Source: Pilatotrama ljubarskyi (lineage: Eukaryota > Basidiomycota > Agaricomycetes > Polyporales > Polyporaceae). Taken from it: DNA of 64,000 nt. Position 1 is the first letter of the stretch. Each line of letters opens with the position of its first letter. Location: positions 6,336 through 70,335 of the forward strand of contig MU277723.1 of assembly GCA_022385805.1 (NCBI GenBank), in the 5' to 3' direction. Below, piece by piece: positions 1 through 13,910 of the stretch. The position numbers and the translations under genes are program-made. The notes under the pieces were generated by a model that was not told the origin of the DNA, searched no databases, and saw nothing but the letters and a program-made list of their open reading frames with translations.

Positions 1-700
1 TGTTAGGACTGTGCGGGCTCGGGAACTCCGGAGTTCCGGACTCGGAGTCGGAGTGCGGACTAGGGAAGTCCGGGGTAACGGAGCGGAGTTGGTCCGGGGT
101 GAAGCGAACGAAGTCCGGAGTGGAGAGAACAAGGTCCGGAGTTCGGAGTACGCACGAGGGAGGACTTCTGCGAGGCTATTGGCAACGCACGGGTTCACGA
201 CGGAGTGTCCTCAATTTAGAGGCGGACGGAGATGGCGGAGTACGGAGTACGGGGGTTCGGACTAGGTCTTCGGAAAGGAGGATTGGGAAGAACGGAGGCG
301 AGACAGAGACAAGGGTTCAGGATCGGACGGGGTTCGGAGTTCGGAGGTCGGAGGTCGGACAAGGAGTTCAGGAAACGGAATATGAATACGAGATATCCGA
401 ACTGAGTAGCTAGTACATTCCGGAGCGGTATAAATAGATACGGGCTTATTGTCTTTGAGTACAATAAGGAGGTACGGAATAGGAAGGAGTAAGAGCGGAG
501 TACAAAGTAATCGAGGAAAGACAATAACCTAATTGTTAAGAACGAACATGAGGCTAATGGCGTGATCTGAGACATCTGGTGGACCGGAGTTGAGTCCGGA
601 GTAAGGAGTACGGAATACGGAGATAGGAGTACAAGTCCGGAGTAAGTCCGGAGTACGGAACTCGGAGTTGAGATCCGGAGGTCCGGACTTCGAGTTCGAG
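1..700. repeat. degenerate GTCCGGAGTA-type minisatellite
   Basis: Two blocks (about 20-420 and 570-700) are built from many imperfect copies of a purine-rich core close to GTCCGGAGTA, CGGAGTACGG or ACTCGGAGT, in no regular register. Open frames across the block translate into Arg/Ser/Gly-rich strings with no family resemblance, as expected for a decayed short-unit repeat. The sequence between the blocks is unremarkable. Confidence 0.6.
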
Positions 701-1846
701 CACGGCGCGTAACAGTCGACAAAAAAGTTGGCGCATTTTTTGGCGGCTGATGAGACCCAATACGGCGTAGCTCATGTGTAAGGAACACCCCTACAGTGGT
801 CTTCAACAAGATTGTACGAGCCGTTTTCCATAAAATCGTAGTTTGCATTTTTTGGGTCTGAAAATTTGGCCACACCGCCAAAAAAGCCAGAAAAATCGGC
901 AAAATGCGCAAATGTTTCCTTTCATGGTGGCGAACAAGATTCGGGTGAGACAAAAAATATTTAGCAATAATTGGGTGTTCTAAGAGAGTAACAAGCTGAT
1001 GACCCCAATGACTCACGACCTCCTAAGCACAAGCGAGTTACTTCTGGACTTCAAAGTAATGGAAGTGTTAATGCCAGAACCTTCACAGACATACCTGAGC
1101 ATCCGAAGGGCAGCACAGTTGACAGTCTTGATGAGCCAGTCGACATAAAAGACGAGCACATCGGCAGTCAGCCACCCCTTCTTGAGGACAGCTTGAAGTA
1201 CACAGCGCTGCTACCGTCAACTCCCCCAACGGCAGACAAACCTCAATGCATTTGTGACGTTCACAATATGGCCACAACAGGGCGAGACGAGCAGACAGTT
1301 TGCTGAGTCGCTCTCAGCATCAGAGTCAGACGATGAAAGCGCGGGCTCAAAGCTGGACTCGGAGTCAACGAGTCTGAAGGCTTCTGAGTCGTGGCTTCTG
1401 GGCCCTGGCTCATTGAAGGCAGCCAGATGGGAGAGCGCTGATCCAGCCATGCTGTCAGCAGCGCCAAGGATCCCGCACCGCTATGATGGGTCTGGATGCT
1501 ATTGTAAACTAGGTTACAGTATATATTGTAACAAAAGCCATCTCCGATCCACGGGCGCTCATGGGCGCTTCTGACCCCTCGCTGCGTTGAATATGCCCAA
1601 AATATTGGCCGCCCCCATCCGCTCGTGGGAGAAACTTCGGACATTGTTTTTCTGACGTTTCTCGACATTCTGAGTCTGATCGCGAGGTCAGTTTCCCCTA
1701 AAAAAAAAATCCCAAACAGGCCAAACCCGCTTTTGTCGACTTTGACTGTCCGCAACTGTACTGTATCCCGAGACCGTCATTACTCCTTCACGCGACCGTC
1801 AGCAAGCCCGGCCCGGGATTGTCTTCCTCGCGAAGAACAGTGGTAC
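701..1846. other. intergenic, no gene recognised
   Basis: Only short open frames without family resemblance or convincing splice structure are present. The 810-990 segment is relatively AT-rich. Nothing functional could be supported here. Confidence 0.5.
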
Positions 1847-2023
1847 TGACCACCGAATAGTCTCGACGTCTCCGACTCTCCATACGTCCGCGCCATTCGG
1901 CCTGAGGATGAGAGGCGACTTGCTACGGTCGATGGGGGCGAATTGCGCGTGGGAGCCCATGCAGAGGCCCAACGCGACAAGGATGGCACCTGAGCACAGA
2001 GGAAACAGTGGACTAGAGGCCAT
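1847..2023 (-). pseudogene. 5' fragment of a Kre9/KNH-like GPI-protein gene
   Basis: The frame opens with an ATG at 2023, a hydrophobic secretion signal (residues about 8-26, containing AILVALGLCMG), and then LRPNGADVWRVGDVETIRWS. This matches the first beta-sandwich strands of the fungal Ser/Thr-rich GPI-anchored family (Kre9/KNH-like domain): the P-x-x-G-x-x-W-x-V-G-x-x-x-x-x-x-W spacing is kept. A GT follows directly after the Trp-Ser codons, where the intact homologue at 8885-9746 has its first intron a base earlier. No following exon (the usual D-x-x-G...LGY segment and Ser/Thr tail) could be found in the next 1.8 kb. It may be a truncated relic, or the first exon of a gene whose remainder I missed. 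Confidence 0.45.
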
Positions 2024-2520
2024 ACAGCGAGCAGGACGAGCACAAGAGGGCTAAGGCACTGCTGCCAGCAAACGACTCCATACGCGAGCCCGTCGTCGGG
2101 AGATTGGAAATCGGCGAGTGCGTCAGCGGTGAGTCCTCAGTCCATCAGCACTTCTCGCTTAGGCTCGGCTGTGTCTTCCAGTGCGGTGTGACGCGCGCAC
2201 GTGCTCTCCATGTCGCGCTCAGTCACAGGGCGCGTCCGTCCTCTCTACAAGCGCACTCAGAACCCACCTCAAGGGCCCGAGGCCGCAGCACTCCAGGAAG
2301 CATCTCATACAGCCAGAAGCTATGAGCCCAGCCCATAATTCATCATAAAGCGTGACCACACCATCAAACCCACTCAGCCCTCTCACATCCTCAAACTCCC
2401 AAGGGACCAGGAGCAGAAGACGTACAAGGAGGAACTAATTGACAAGTACCTATAAGTTGTATTACGGCCCGGTCGCCTCAATCCTGCTAGCAGGAGCGCA
2501 AACGGTATATGTCTCATGCG

Positions 2521-2813
2521 CACGTCTCGGTCGCTACCGCCTGCACCAGCAGGAGCGCATCCCCGAGGACGTACGGGAGCCAGTCCCAGCAGCGACCTGT
2601 GTAGTGTGAATCATCGTCAGAAGGCCTCTATGGATAAGTGCGGACGGTCAGAGTGCTTACCTGCGCTGCGCACGAGGTCGGTGCACCCGTCGCGGTCGCT
2701 TCTATACTCGCCGGGAGCAGCGCGACCACAATAGTAGACACGTCTCGGTCGCTCCTACTGCGCTGCAGGAGACTAACAGAGGACGTGTAGGAGCCAGTCC
2801 CAGCAGCGATCTG
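2521..2813. repeat. diverged direct repeat pair (2521-2599 and 2739-2813)
   Basis: Both copies begin CACGTCTCGGTCGCT and end with GGAGCCAGTCCCAGCAGCGA followed by C or T and CTG, with a conserved AGGACGT in the middle. Copy starts are 218 bp apart. The copies differ by substitutions and a few indels, so this is an old local duplication of unknown origin. Confidence 0.6.
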
Positions 2814-3374
2814 CAAACAGCGATACTTGTCAACGGATTTCGGATCGCGCGGGGCGTTAGAGATACTCACCCTACAGGCCCAGCCTTTCGACAGCACACG
2901 AACAAGCCAAGCTCTCTTGCAACGGCCTACAAAGCGCAATGCGCGTCAGGACATTATGAATGTCGTAGAAATCGGGAAGAGCGCACCGTGCGCTGCGAGA
3001 AAGATCGACCCGCCGTCGAGGCGAGTAGCTCGTCCATCACATAGCATACCACAGGACCAGCCTGAGCATAAGAGAGCGCGAGAGCACTCGGGATGAGCGA
3101 ACGAGAGCTTCGATAGCGCGACCTGCACGGATAGCAGGAGGAGATAGCGCTAGCTTGGAAGCAGGACTCCTACGCTGGGGAGCGCTTGGGTCCAAAAGCG
3201 GGTCGAGACTGGGTCCAACGGCGACGAAGACTGCCGACAGCCCGTCTGTGTGCGATGTGTCAGTACTCGCGAATGAGTACGCATAGAGCGGGCTCGCTCA
3301 CCTAGGTGCGTCGTTGGGTCGCTGCGGCTCTCCTTGACGAGTCTTGTCCATCGCCCAGAGAGCCGCACGGTGGA

Positions 3375-3433
3375 GGATCCTCGAGGGATCCGGGAGACGC
3401 GTCGCTTCCCGTGCACAGAAAACGACGCGTCTC
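3375..3433. repeat. nested palindromes and hairpin
   Basis: GGATCC-TCGA-GGGATCC (3375-3391) is almost self-complementary. It is followed by perfect 11-bp inverted arms GAGACGCGTCG (3394-3404) and CGACGCGTCTC (3423-3433) with an 18-nt loop. The structure is directly visible, but no function is known. Confidence 0.5.
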
Positions 3434-5151
3434 AGCGTCTTGTCAGCTAGGAAGCACACGCTGTGAAGCCTTCGAAGTCAAGACAGACCTGCAGTAGAAG
3501 TTAGTACCGGGCTCGAGTGATAGTGCGGGCCCGCTCGTACTCACCAGATGCGGGGTGAACAAGTCCGAGCAATCTGAGTACACCTTGCGGGACGGTTGAG
3601 AGGCATCGCGACTGCCTCTCGGACGAACAGTGACTGCGCGTACGCCGACGCGCAGTCGGAAGGGAGGGGGAAGGCGGAAGAAGAGAAGGGGAATCTAGCC
3701 AGCTGCACGTCAGCACGTGAGAATACGACGAGAAAAGCCTTCTCACCGAAAGCGACAGAAGATGAACGAGACCTCAGTCTGTCCGGACATTCTTGGTAAC
3801 GTCTTAGGGGACACCGAGGGCTACTCGCATCCGGAATGCGAAGAGACTATGATCGAACGTATCAGCACGTCGAACTGATGTGGATAGCAGAATGGCTCAC
3901 CTGAAGTGTAACATGGGTTACGAGGGGAAAAGGGGAGGTAACGCCCATAAGAACTGACAACGGGCGGGTCGGTCAAACCTGAAGGTGAACAAGTGATTTA
4001 CCCAGGGCTTTTCTGTGTCGTCACGGTCGAAACGAGTGGATGAAGCATTGTACAGCTTCAGGCTGAGCGGTCGCCAAACCGCTCGCGCTCATGAGAGAGG
4101 CGGGAATACCGACTATCATCGTTCGCGGCCATATGTCGGACTTTTCGCCGGAGGCGCTAGGAGGCTCCGAGGCTGATAGCCTTCCGGAGGCGGGATATTT
4201 CTTCGGGAGGGCGGCCCTCCGGCAACCCTCCACCAGCCTCCGCATAGCCTCGCCACGCCGTTAAGCGAGCCGGAGCCTGGCGGAGGGCGGTCCGAGACTG
4301 TCTCGAGGGTAGCGCCCTCCAGATGCAAAATAACTTTTTCCGACAATAGTGATCGGCCACAAAGGACGACAAGGAAGTCGGGCTTGAGTAGGCGAAGGGA
4401 AAAGAGGCGGATGCGATGCCGGGCGCGCGCGGGCATCCCCGAAGACGGGGATCCAGTCCGTCCCGAGGCGCTTTGCACGTCGAGCATACTTGGGATTTGG
4501 CATGCAGACCGAGGCGAAGGAATCCTCGATACGTCGAAGTCACCAGGGCCGTGAGCGGCGGCCAGGAGGACGGTAACGTGTCGAGGGTGGTGGGGGAGGT
4601 TTCGGGTTTGCCAGAGATGCTTGAGCGACGCGGGACTGGATCAGGGCCCCCCGCCGGCACAAGCAGCTTCGACGTTGGAAGGGAAGGGTGAAGATGGCTC
4701 GGAGGAGGAGATGGCGGGAAGCGGACGGAACAGGGAGCGGGGAAGAGGGGAATTGAGAACCGGAATAGTTGGGCTGGCGCGGGTCGAGCTCGAATGCCGG
4801 GAGGACCGTGAGCCTCTGAGGGAATCATGTTAGAGGACCGGCAAAGCAGCCGAGAGGTGAGGAACTTACCTAGCCAAGGGTCGATATACAAATACAGGCG
4901 GAAGGTGTGTGCTGCTACGAATACGAATATGGTACAGAGTATATGTCGTGCGATATGCGCACGGTCGGTCAGATAGAGGCAGATGCTGGTATCGTCAAAA
5001 TGTTGGGTATATGCTGCTAGATATCCGCGTGAATATGTTCCAAGTCTTGTGAGTATATCGTGATCGTCTCCATCTAGCGTGAAGACGTTGTAAGTCAGAA
5101 GAGATGGTGTTGCAGGCGAGCGGGGATAGAATATGTGGAGGTGCAGGCGAT

Positions 5152-8100
5152 CTAGTTCAGGAAGAAGTCGTCGGCGGAGTCCGAGCTCTCCAGCCAAGCA
5201 CCGGGGAGAGCACGAGCACGAGCAGCTTCGGGGATGTAGGCAACCCGAGAAACGGCGAAATCAACGAGGCCGTCCCGAGAAGGCGCCGCGTCCTGGAGCA
5301 TAGGCTGCGCCAAGTCGTCCTCGAAGAGCCGGAATGAGCAAGTAGCGCCAAGAGGAGCAGAGGCGCCGCAGGTGAGAAGCGTTCCGCGGTAAGGAATTCC
5401 GGAGGGAGCACCGAAGTGATGAGCAAAGTGCTGGGAAGACACAGCAGAATGATCGGTGTCGACGTCCATGTCCATGGAGTCGTCGTCAACGAGCTGAGGG
5501 GTGTCGGCCGAGAAGAGGGGGCCAGAGGAACCCGAGAACAGAGATTCCCACCGAAGTGGCTGGAGCGGCGAGTCGAGCATAGACCTCTCGAAGTCACCAG
5601 GAAGCGCACCAGGAGTAGGGGTAGCAGGGGTAGAGCAGAGGCCAAGGAAAAAGCCAGTGGCAGTGTGAGCAAGCGAGAAAGGCGCAGCGGAGCGGGCGTA
5701 GTCATTGAAGATGTCGTCCATGTCGACACAGGGCGAGGCGTCGTCGCAGAGCATCCGTAGGTCGCCCTGGGAGACAGCGGGAGACATAGCAGGAGAGGTG
5801 AATTCTTCGTCGTCGAGAGCATCGTACCAGACATCGGCATCCATAGGTGAGACGGACACCGGGTCGGGTGAGGTAAAGAGCGAGACGGGAGCGTCCTTCA
5901 TGGACCACTTGTCAAGTTGCGCAACAAGTGGTCCGAAGCTCGGGTCAGCTGCAAGGACGATCCCCGACTCGAAATCCTCTTCTGAAGGTACGACTACTAC
6001 CACGTCGTTGTTCTCCTCGAGATCCGGGAGGACGTACGACTCTCTGAAGACCCACATGGGGGAATCTACTGCTACGCTGTCTCGAGCGGCGCCTACGCAG
6101 AACTCGTCAATGTCTGGAGCGTACGCTGAGGAGTCCTCTGAATCGCCACCGTCGCTGCACAGGGGCGGCAGCGAGGAGCAGACTTGGGACTCGGTGTCCA
6201 ACTGCGTGATGAGGCGGAAGATGGCGCATTCTCGGTCGTCGCAATCGTGCTTGGCTGCTAGCATCGAGAGGAATTGGCCCGATGACGGAGAAGGCGAAGG
6301 CGGGAGGCTGTAGAACTGTTCCTCTCCGCACTCGCCGATGTCCTGCTCAAGGTTCGAGTTTCAGTGATAAGAGGAAGCAGGCCATAGCTCACCTCATCGT
6401 CTTGAAGCTCTTGGGCGGGCCCTAGTGGCAGCACGTTGGTGGAGAACTCTTCTATCTCGGGGCCGAACAGGTCCTCGTAGCTGGCACTGGCGGGAACTGG
6501 CGAGTCCTCGACCTTGACATCCTGGACCTTGTCAGAATGAGACGAGAGCGAAGCGGAAGGAAGAACTCACTTGTTCTTGAGACGTCGTCACTTGTGCTTG
6601 AAGAACTTCACCGAAGACGTCTTCATCGCTACTCAGGGGTGGCAGGCAAGGCGACTCAGTGTAGCATAATCGGCCGACCTCAGAGGCATCGCCGAAGAGC
6701 GCGTCGATGTTCTGATGTTCTTCAGGCTCTTGCAGAGACGCCAGCCATTCGTCGAAGTCGGCATCTACATCGTGAGCAGCATCGACCTCCGTGTGAGACG
6801 TTTCGGTCTTCTCGAGGTAGGCGAGAGGAATATGGTCGTCCTGCATAAGCGAAGCCACCGCATGGTCGGGGCTGCATGGCGTGGGCGACGGTTCGCGTAC
6901 CTCGAGGAAGATGTCGTCGGCAACTGCCCCAAGAAACAAGACAAAGGCAGACTTACCTCTATCCCGAACGTATGGCAAAAGTCCACTGCGGTCGATGCGG
7001 GAGAAGCCCCTGGGATATCCCCGAAGAGGTCATCGACTTCGTCCTCCGTACTGGAAGCGGCCACCCCTCCGTCTTCGACCGACCCGAGCGGCTTGACATG
7101 CTCAGGAACGGAGGCGACGGCGGCGATGACTTCAGCAACGGTACGCTCGTGTTCAACATCGGATATCGGTCTTGACATATCAAGGATCGGCGCGGTCTGT
7201 GCGTTGTCTTCAGTGACCATGGCTTGGTGCTCGTGTACTGGAGCTGCCTGGAGTAGGACGGGAGAGGTGATTGCAGAGAAGGGATCAAAGAGACCCTGGG
7301 ATGTCATGAGGGTATCCTCGTCGCGTCTCGTATACCTGTCAGGCCTCCGCCCCCTACCGTATGGGACTGATGCGGCTACGCGCGCCCGCTTGGAGGACTT
7401 TGCTACAACGCGTACTACTGGCTTCGGTTGGATGGATGGCTTTGGGGCCCTCACAGCCGCCGCGGCGCGGGCGAGGAAACGGGGAATAAAGCTGTCCAAG
7501 TTGGCTTGCGTCGAGACGTGAGCCGCGGAGCTGACGGAGGGGACTCGGAGGGCGTTCTTATCATCATTGGAAGAGGGGGAAGCTGGAGTGTGGTCTATAG
7601 AGGCAAGGAGTCGGTCGATATCGTCGTAGTCGTCATCGTTGGGGGAACTGGTAGAGCCGTCGGGTGTGTGGTCGTTCTTGAGCTGGTCTGCGTCCATCTC
7701 CATGTTGTAGGTGGAGACGGAGGCCGATGCTTGTCTCGAGGCCCCAGGGTCGACATCCTGAGAACTCGACACAAGCACCAGTACTTGTTCGTGCTTCTGC
7801 TCTTGGATGACGACCTGACTGGCTTGTTCGATTGGTGAACCGACAGGCGTGCAGATATCGTCTATGGAGGTGGTAAGGGTGGAGGGAATGGGCCTGGGGA
7901 GGAAGGTGAAGGGGTAGTGGGCGCCTCCGTCGTAGTCAGGCTTGGCAGGCAGTCTACGGGTAGACTTGATAAACCGCTTGCGCAGCTACTCAGCTAACTT
8001 CAGCAGTGACATCAAGACTCTCAATAACCGTGACGTACCTTAACGGCATCTCCTTGGGCGCGGCCGCGCTTCTTCGCGGGAGCGTTCACAGTCAACCTCG

Positions 8101-8390
8101 CAAGACGTTGGAGGATCTGAGGCACCGTAAGGACATCGCCAGAAGTAGTGACCAAGAACACCTGCCTGGTCTGCATCCTCGTCGGAACGCTTACACCTCT
8201 TGATGGAGCGAGCGAGCTCGTCTTCGGCCTCGTTGTCTAGACCGTCGGCCATGGTGTCGGCCTTGCGGCGGGTGGGACGTTCCCCGCCGCCAGAGACAGC
8301 TATCCCGGGCTTGCTACTCACTTCCATGCGCCAGCGAGTAGCAATGTCGGGAAGGGATCCTGCGACGGCGTGGTTGACGTAGGTGGACAT
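5152..8390 (-). CDS. unrecognised acidic, multi-exon protein (possible nuclear factor)
   Basis: I do not recognise the family. A chain of about seven exons can be followed from the ATG at 8390. Intron 1 is 8162-8321 (GTGAGT...CAG). An intron near 8037-7990 leads into a basic segment containing LRKRFIKSTRR. Further short introns lie near 6980-6920, 6560-6525 and 6385-6335, and the stop is at 5152. All joins keep frame. The product, very roughly 800-850 aa, has an N-terminal part rich in Lys/Arg (AKKRGR, RKRF) followed by long Asp/Glu/Ser/Pro stretches (DDDYDDIDRLL, VDDLFGDIPG, MDMDVDTD). This composition is typical of fungal transcription regulators, but no DNA-binding domain is visible. The first intron contains an open frame in phase with exon 1 (LDNEAEDELARSIKRCKR), so exon 1 is uncertain. 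The gene could also be two genes read as one. Confidence 0.55.
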
Positions 8391-8884
8391 GGCTCTGGGT
8401 GATTAACGAGTGGGTGATCAAGAAGTCTGGCCAGGTGACGCGAGGTATGGCGGGTGAGCGGGTTGCGAGCGGCTGGTGAGCTTGAAGCGCGGCGGGGTGA
8501 CGCGAGATGCGGGTGGTTCGAAGGAGAGTGAGGAAACGGTGACGATCTCAGCGGGTTTGTTCTTTATAGCCATACTGGGGAGAGGCTGACCGAGGGGGCG
8601 ACCGATCGTCCCATTGGACTTCAACCACGATCGGGTAGCCTTCACACTCCGATCGGGGTTGAAGCTTGAAGTTCAGTGACGATGCATCTCAGCGGCTCAC
8701 CTTCCTCTGACAGAATATGTCAATCCGGGCAACACGGCATCTTGACGTGGAGGGATACCCTAAAGCCGATGTTTCACAAGAAATCACTGCATTACGGATA
8801 GATCTCTAAAACGGTCGGTACAACTGCATAAACCTAGGCAAAAGTCGTCGGTACAATCTGACATACCAATTGAGATATACCTAC
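8391..8884. other. intergenic between two minus-strand genes
   Basis: This stretch holds the promoter of the 5152-8390 gene and the 3' end region of the Kre9-like gene. No further gene or clear motif was seen. Confidence 0.5.
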
Positions 8885-9746
8885 CTAGAAAACGCCCCCG
8901 ATCCACGCGCACGCTCCGCAGACGGCCAAAAGTAGAAACCCCCTACTACGGCTGGCACCATTAGAAGCGTCATTCGCGCCCGCAGTAGTCGTAGGATTGG
9001 ACTGAGTAGCAGTCAGCACCGCTGAAGATGTTGTGGCCGGGGCTGAAACACTGCCGGAAGACGCCGAGGCTGTGGATGAGCCTATAGTAGAGACGATGCT
9101 GGTACGAGTGATCGTAGCAGAAGGAACTCCTCCAGTTGTAGACAGAGTAACAGGGGGAGACATCGTTGAAGTGACTGGAGAGTTGCTGCGATCGAGTATA
9201 CCGAACAGACCGCTGAGATCGCTGTCGTCCCCGTCGATTGATACTGTGGAGGTCCAGTAAGAGCTGTTGAGGGGCGGAAATGCAGTAGGACTTACACGCA
9301 AGCACGTAGCGGTTGAAGCTCGTCGGTAGGTTCAGAGGCACACGAACGTTCACTGCACCATCGGCCAAGGAAAAGTTCTGTGCAAGCGGCTGGTCTGTTG
9401 GCCATCGTCGCGTCGTACGATGAGAATCTGCAGCATGTTCGCAGTCTCCTGAACGCACACCTTTCCACAGGAAAGTATTCCCATCCTGCTGAATGTATCC
9501 CAGATATATCGTCCCATTCAGGCCGGACATGTCCTGGTCGGACACCCTGCAGACGCGTAAACATTGGAGACATGATCGAGCTCTGGTGTCATACCACTTC
9601 ACCGTCTGTACCGATCCAAGAGACCACTGAGTAGTACCACCTGGCGAAACAATCGTCGGAGACACCGTGGCACGGGCAAGTCGCATTGCTAGGATACAGG
9701 ATGCGAGCCAGAGGAGCATCGCGACTCTCGGGACAGAGCGAGCCAT
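8885..9746 (-). CDS. Kre9/KNH-like Ser/Thr-rich GPI-anchored cell-surface protein
   Basis: Four exons give a 231-aa protein; introns at 9547-9594, 9395-9460 and 9244-9295 all join in frame. The ATG at 9746 starts a secretion signal (residues about 6-26). The Kre9/KNH-like beta-sandwich follows: IVSPGGTTQWSLGSVQTVKW, then GTIYLGYIQQ, then PLAQNFSLADGAVNVRVP, ending around SLFGIL-type residues GLFGILDRS. A Ser/Thr-rich stalk of about 70 residues and a C-terminal hydrophobic tail (GFLLLAVCGACAWIGG) preceded by small residues (NGAS) fit GPI attachment. Members of this fungal family are secreted and wall- or membrane-linked; roles in beta-1,6-glucan assembly are known for yeast Kre9 but are only inferred here. 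The gene lies 50 bp from the inverted-repeat segment at 9797-10480, so that segment occupies its promoter. A related 5' fragment lies at 1847-2023. Confidence 0.8.
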
Positions 9747-9796
9747 GGTGGTTTTGAGGGAGCAGCTGGACAAAGAGGTCGGAGGCCAATCCAATC

Positions 9797-10480
9797 TACT
9801 ATCCCTACCACGGATATGCAAAAGTACACAGTAATGCAAATCTGCAATAGCGCGGCATCCACTCATGCTCTTCTCTCACTTCTTTTTGTAGTATGTTCGG
9901 AATGCCATAGAGAGGCCATATATGTAGTTTGAACGGGGTAGACGGAGAATTGCGGTCTACAGGTCTGAAATACTCGTTTTGAGAGCCAATGTACCCACTT
10001 CTGCAACTGCTGATGCCCAGATCCCGCTGCAGCTTCTTAACCGATTAACCTCAAATTTCGGATATGAGCGTCGCTGAGCCTTTCGCACCAGTCAGGCTTG
10101 GCCGATCCGTACTCTGTATCCTAGAAGAGTAGGAATACAAACAATGTGGCTGAAGTGTGCTCAGGGAGGGAGGGTTTCGCACTCCGCTACCAAGCGATAG
10201 TAGCCGAGAGTNNNNNNNNNNNNNNNNNNNNNNNNNNNNNNNNNNNNNNNNNNNNNNNNNNNNNNNNNNNNNNNNNNNNNNNNNNNNNNNNNNNNNNNNN
10301 NTGCCCCTCACCGGAAGTGCCCCGACCGAGCTTGTACGCCATCGTTCACCACGAAAACTCACAAAAGTGAAGGTCAGACCGTATAGAATATGCTCACGAA
10401 GTTTCAGGTGGTACGGTGAAGATGTGCTAGAGATGTAGCCTAAGCGCCTCAGGATTTGCATATCCGTGGTAGGGATAGTA
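9797..10480. repeat. TA-bounded segment with perfect 26-bp inverted ends (MITE-like or assembly artefact)
   Basis: Positions 9797-9822 (TACTATCCCTACC...) and 10455-10480 (...GGTAGGGATAGTA) are exact reverse complements over 26 bp. The outermost bases are TA on both sides, as for a TA target-site duplication of Tc1/mariner-type elements. The interior (632 bp including 90 N) has no recognisable coding sequence. It lies directly upstream of the Kre9-like gene. Because an assembly gap sits inside, a mis-joined inverted copy of the same promoter is a serious alternative. Confidence 0.5.
10212..10301. other. assembly gap (90 N)
   Basis: Run of 90 ambiguous bases. The true length and content are unknown. 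Confidence 0.99.
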
Positions 10481-11135
10481 TATGCGGGGGCGGGGCAGCG
10501 CCCTTACTAGCTTTGCATCAGTACCTGGGCGGCGAGATGGAAGAAGCGGTGTAAGCGGACGCGACAGTCAAAGTACTCCGCGCTCAGCAGCGATTGTTGA
10601 GTGCGCTTATGAGGAGATTTCAAAATGCGACCGTAGGGTGAGACCGCCATGCGGTATACGTAGATGTCCTGCAGGATCCTGAGAACAAGAGCACAGGCAA
10701 TCCGAGGTGGCACGACACTGTGAACGTCCAACAGGCCTGATCTCAGAATAGCAGACACAAGCCGGCCAGAAGAGACATCTGAGGCGGGAGAGGCAAGCGT
10801 CCCGAGTGTGAAGATGTGAGCTCAGACGACGTCGATGCAAAGGCCAAGGTCGAAGCGCCCGATCTCGCCACTCTTCCGCGTCGTGTGCGCCTTCCGTTGC
10901 CCACAATTGCCCTTCGACTAGCCATGCTTGCACCAGCGGAAGAGTCAGATGTGCGAAAAAGAAGGCAAGCAAGAGGCGAGAGGCAAGCAGGGTGGTCGCA
11001 GCATGTCACACATCGGAGGCGTGCTCGTGACTTGTGGCAGCCGTGCGCTGGGGCGCTGAGCAGTGCTCTTGATCCCCGACCACATTCTCCTCCTCTTCAT
11101 TCTCGACGTCCTCCTCCTCCTCCACACCCCCAGTC
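10481..11135. other. upstream region of cullin-1
   Basis: No gene recognised. The last 60 bp before the cullin ATG are pyrimidine-rich (CTCCTCCTC runs), as is common in basidiomycete promoters and leaders. Confidence 0.4.

Positions 11136-13910
<2,775 letters not shown>

Larger units (their letters stand above)
2024..5151. other. long gene-poor stretch
   Basis: No open frame here shows a recognisable family, and no convincing exon chain could be assembled on either strand, although splice-donor-like GTGAGT/GTACTC strings are scattered through it. It contains the diverged repeat pair at 2521-2813 and a palindrome cluster at 3375-3433. Frames antisense around 4157-5197 are open but low-complexity and are not supported. 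Confidence 0.5.
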
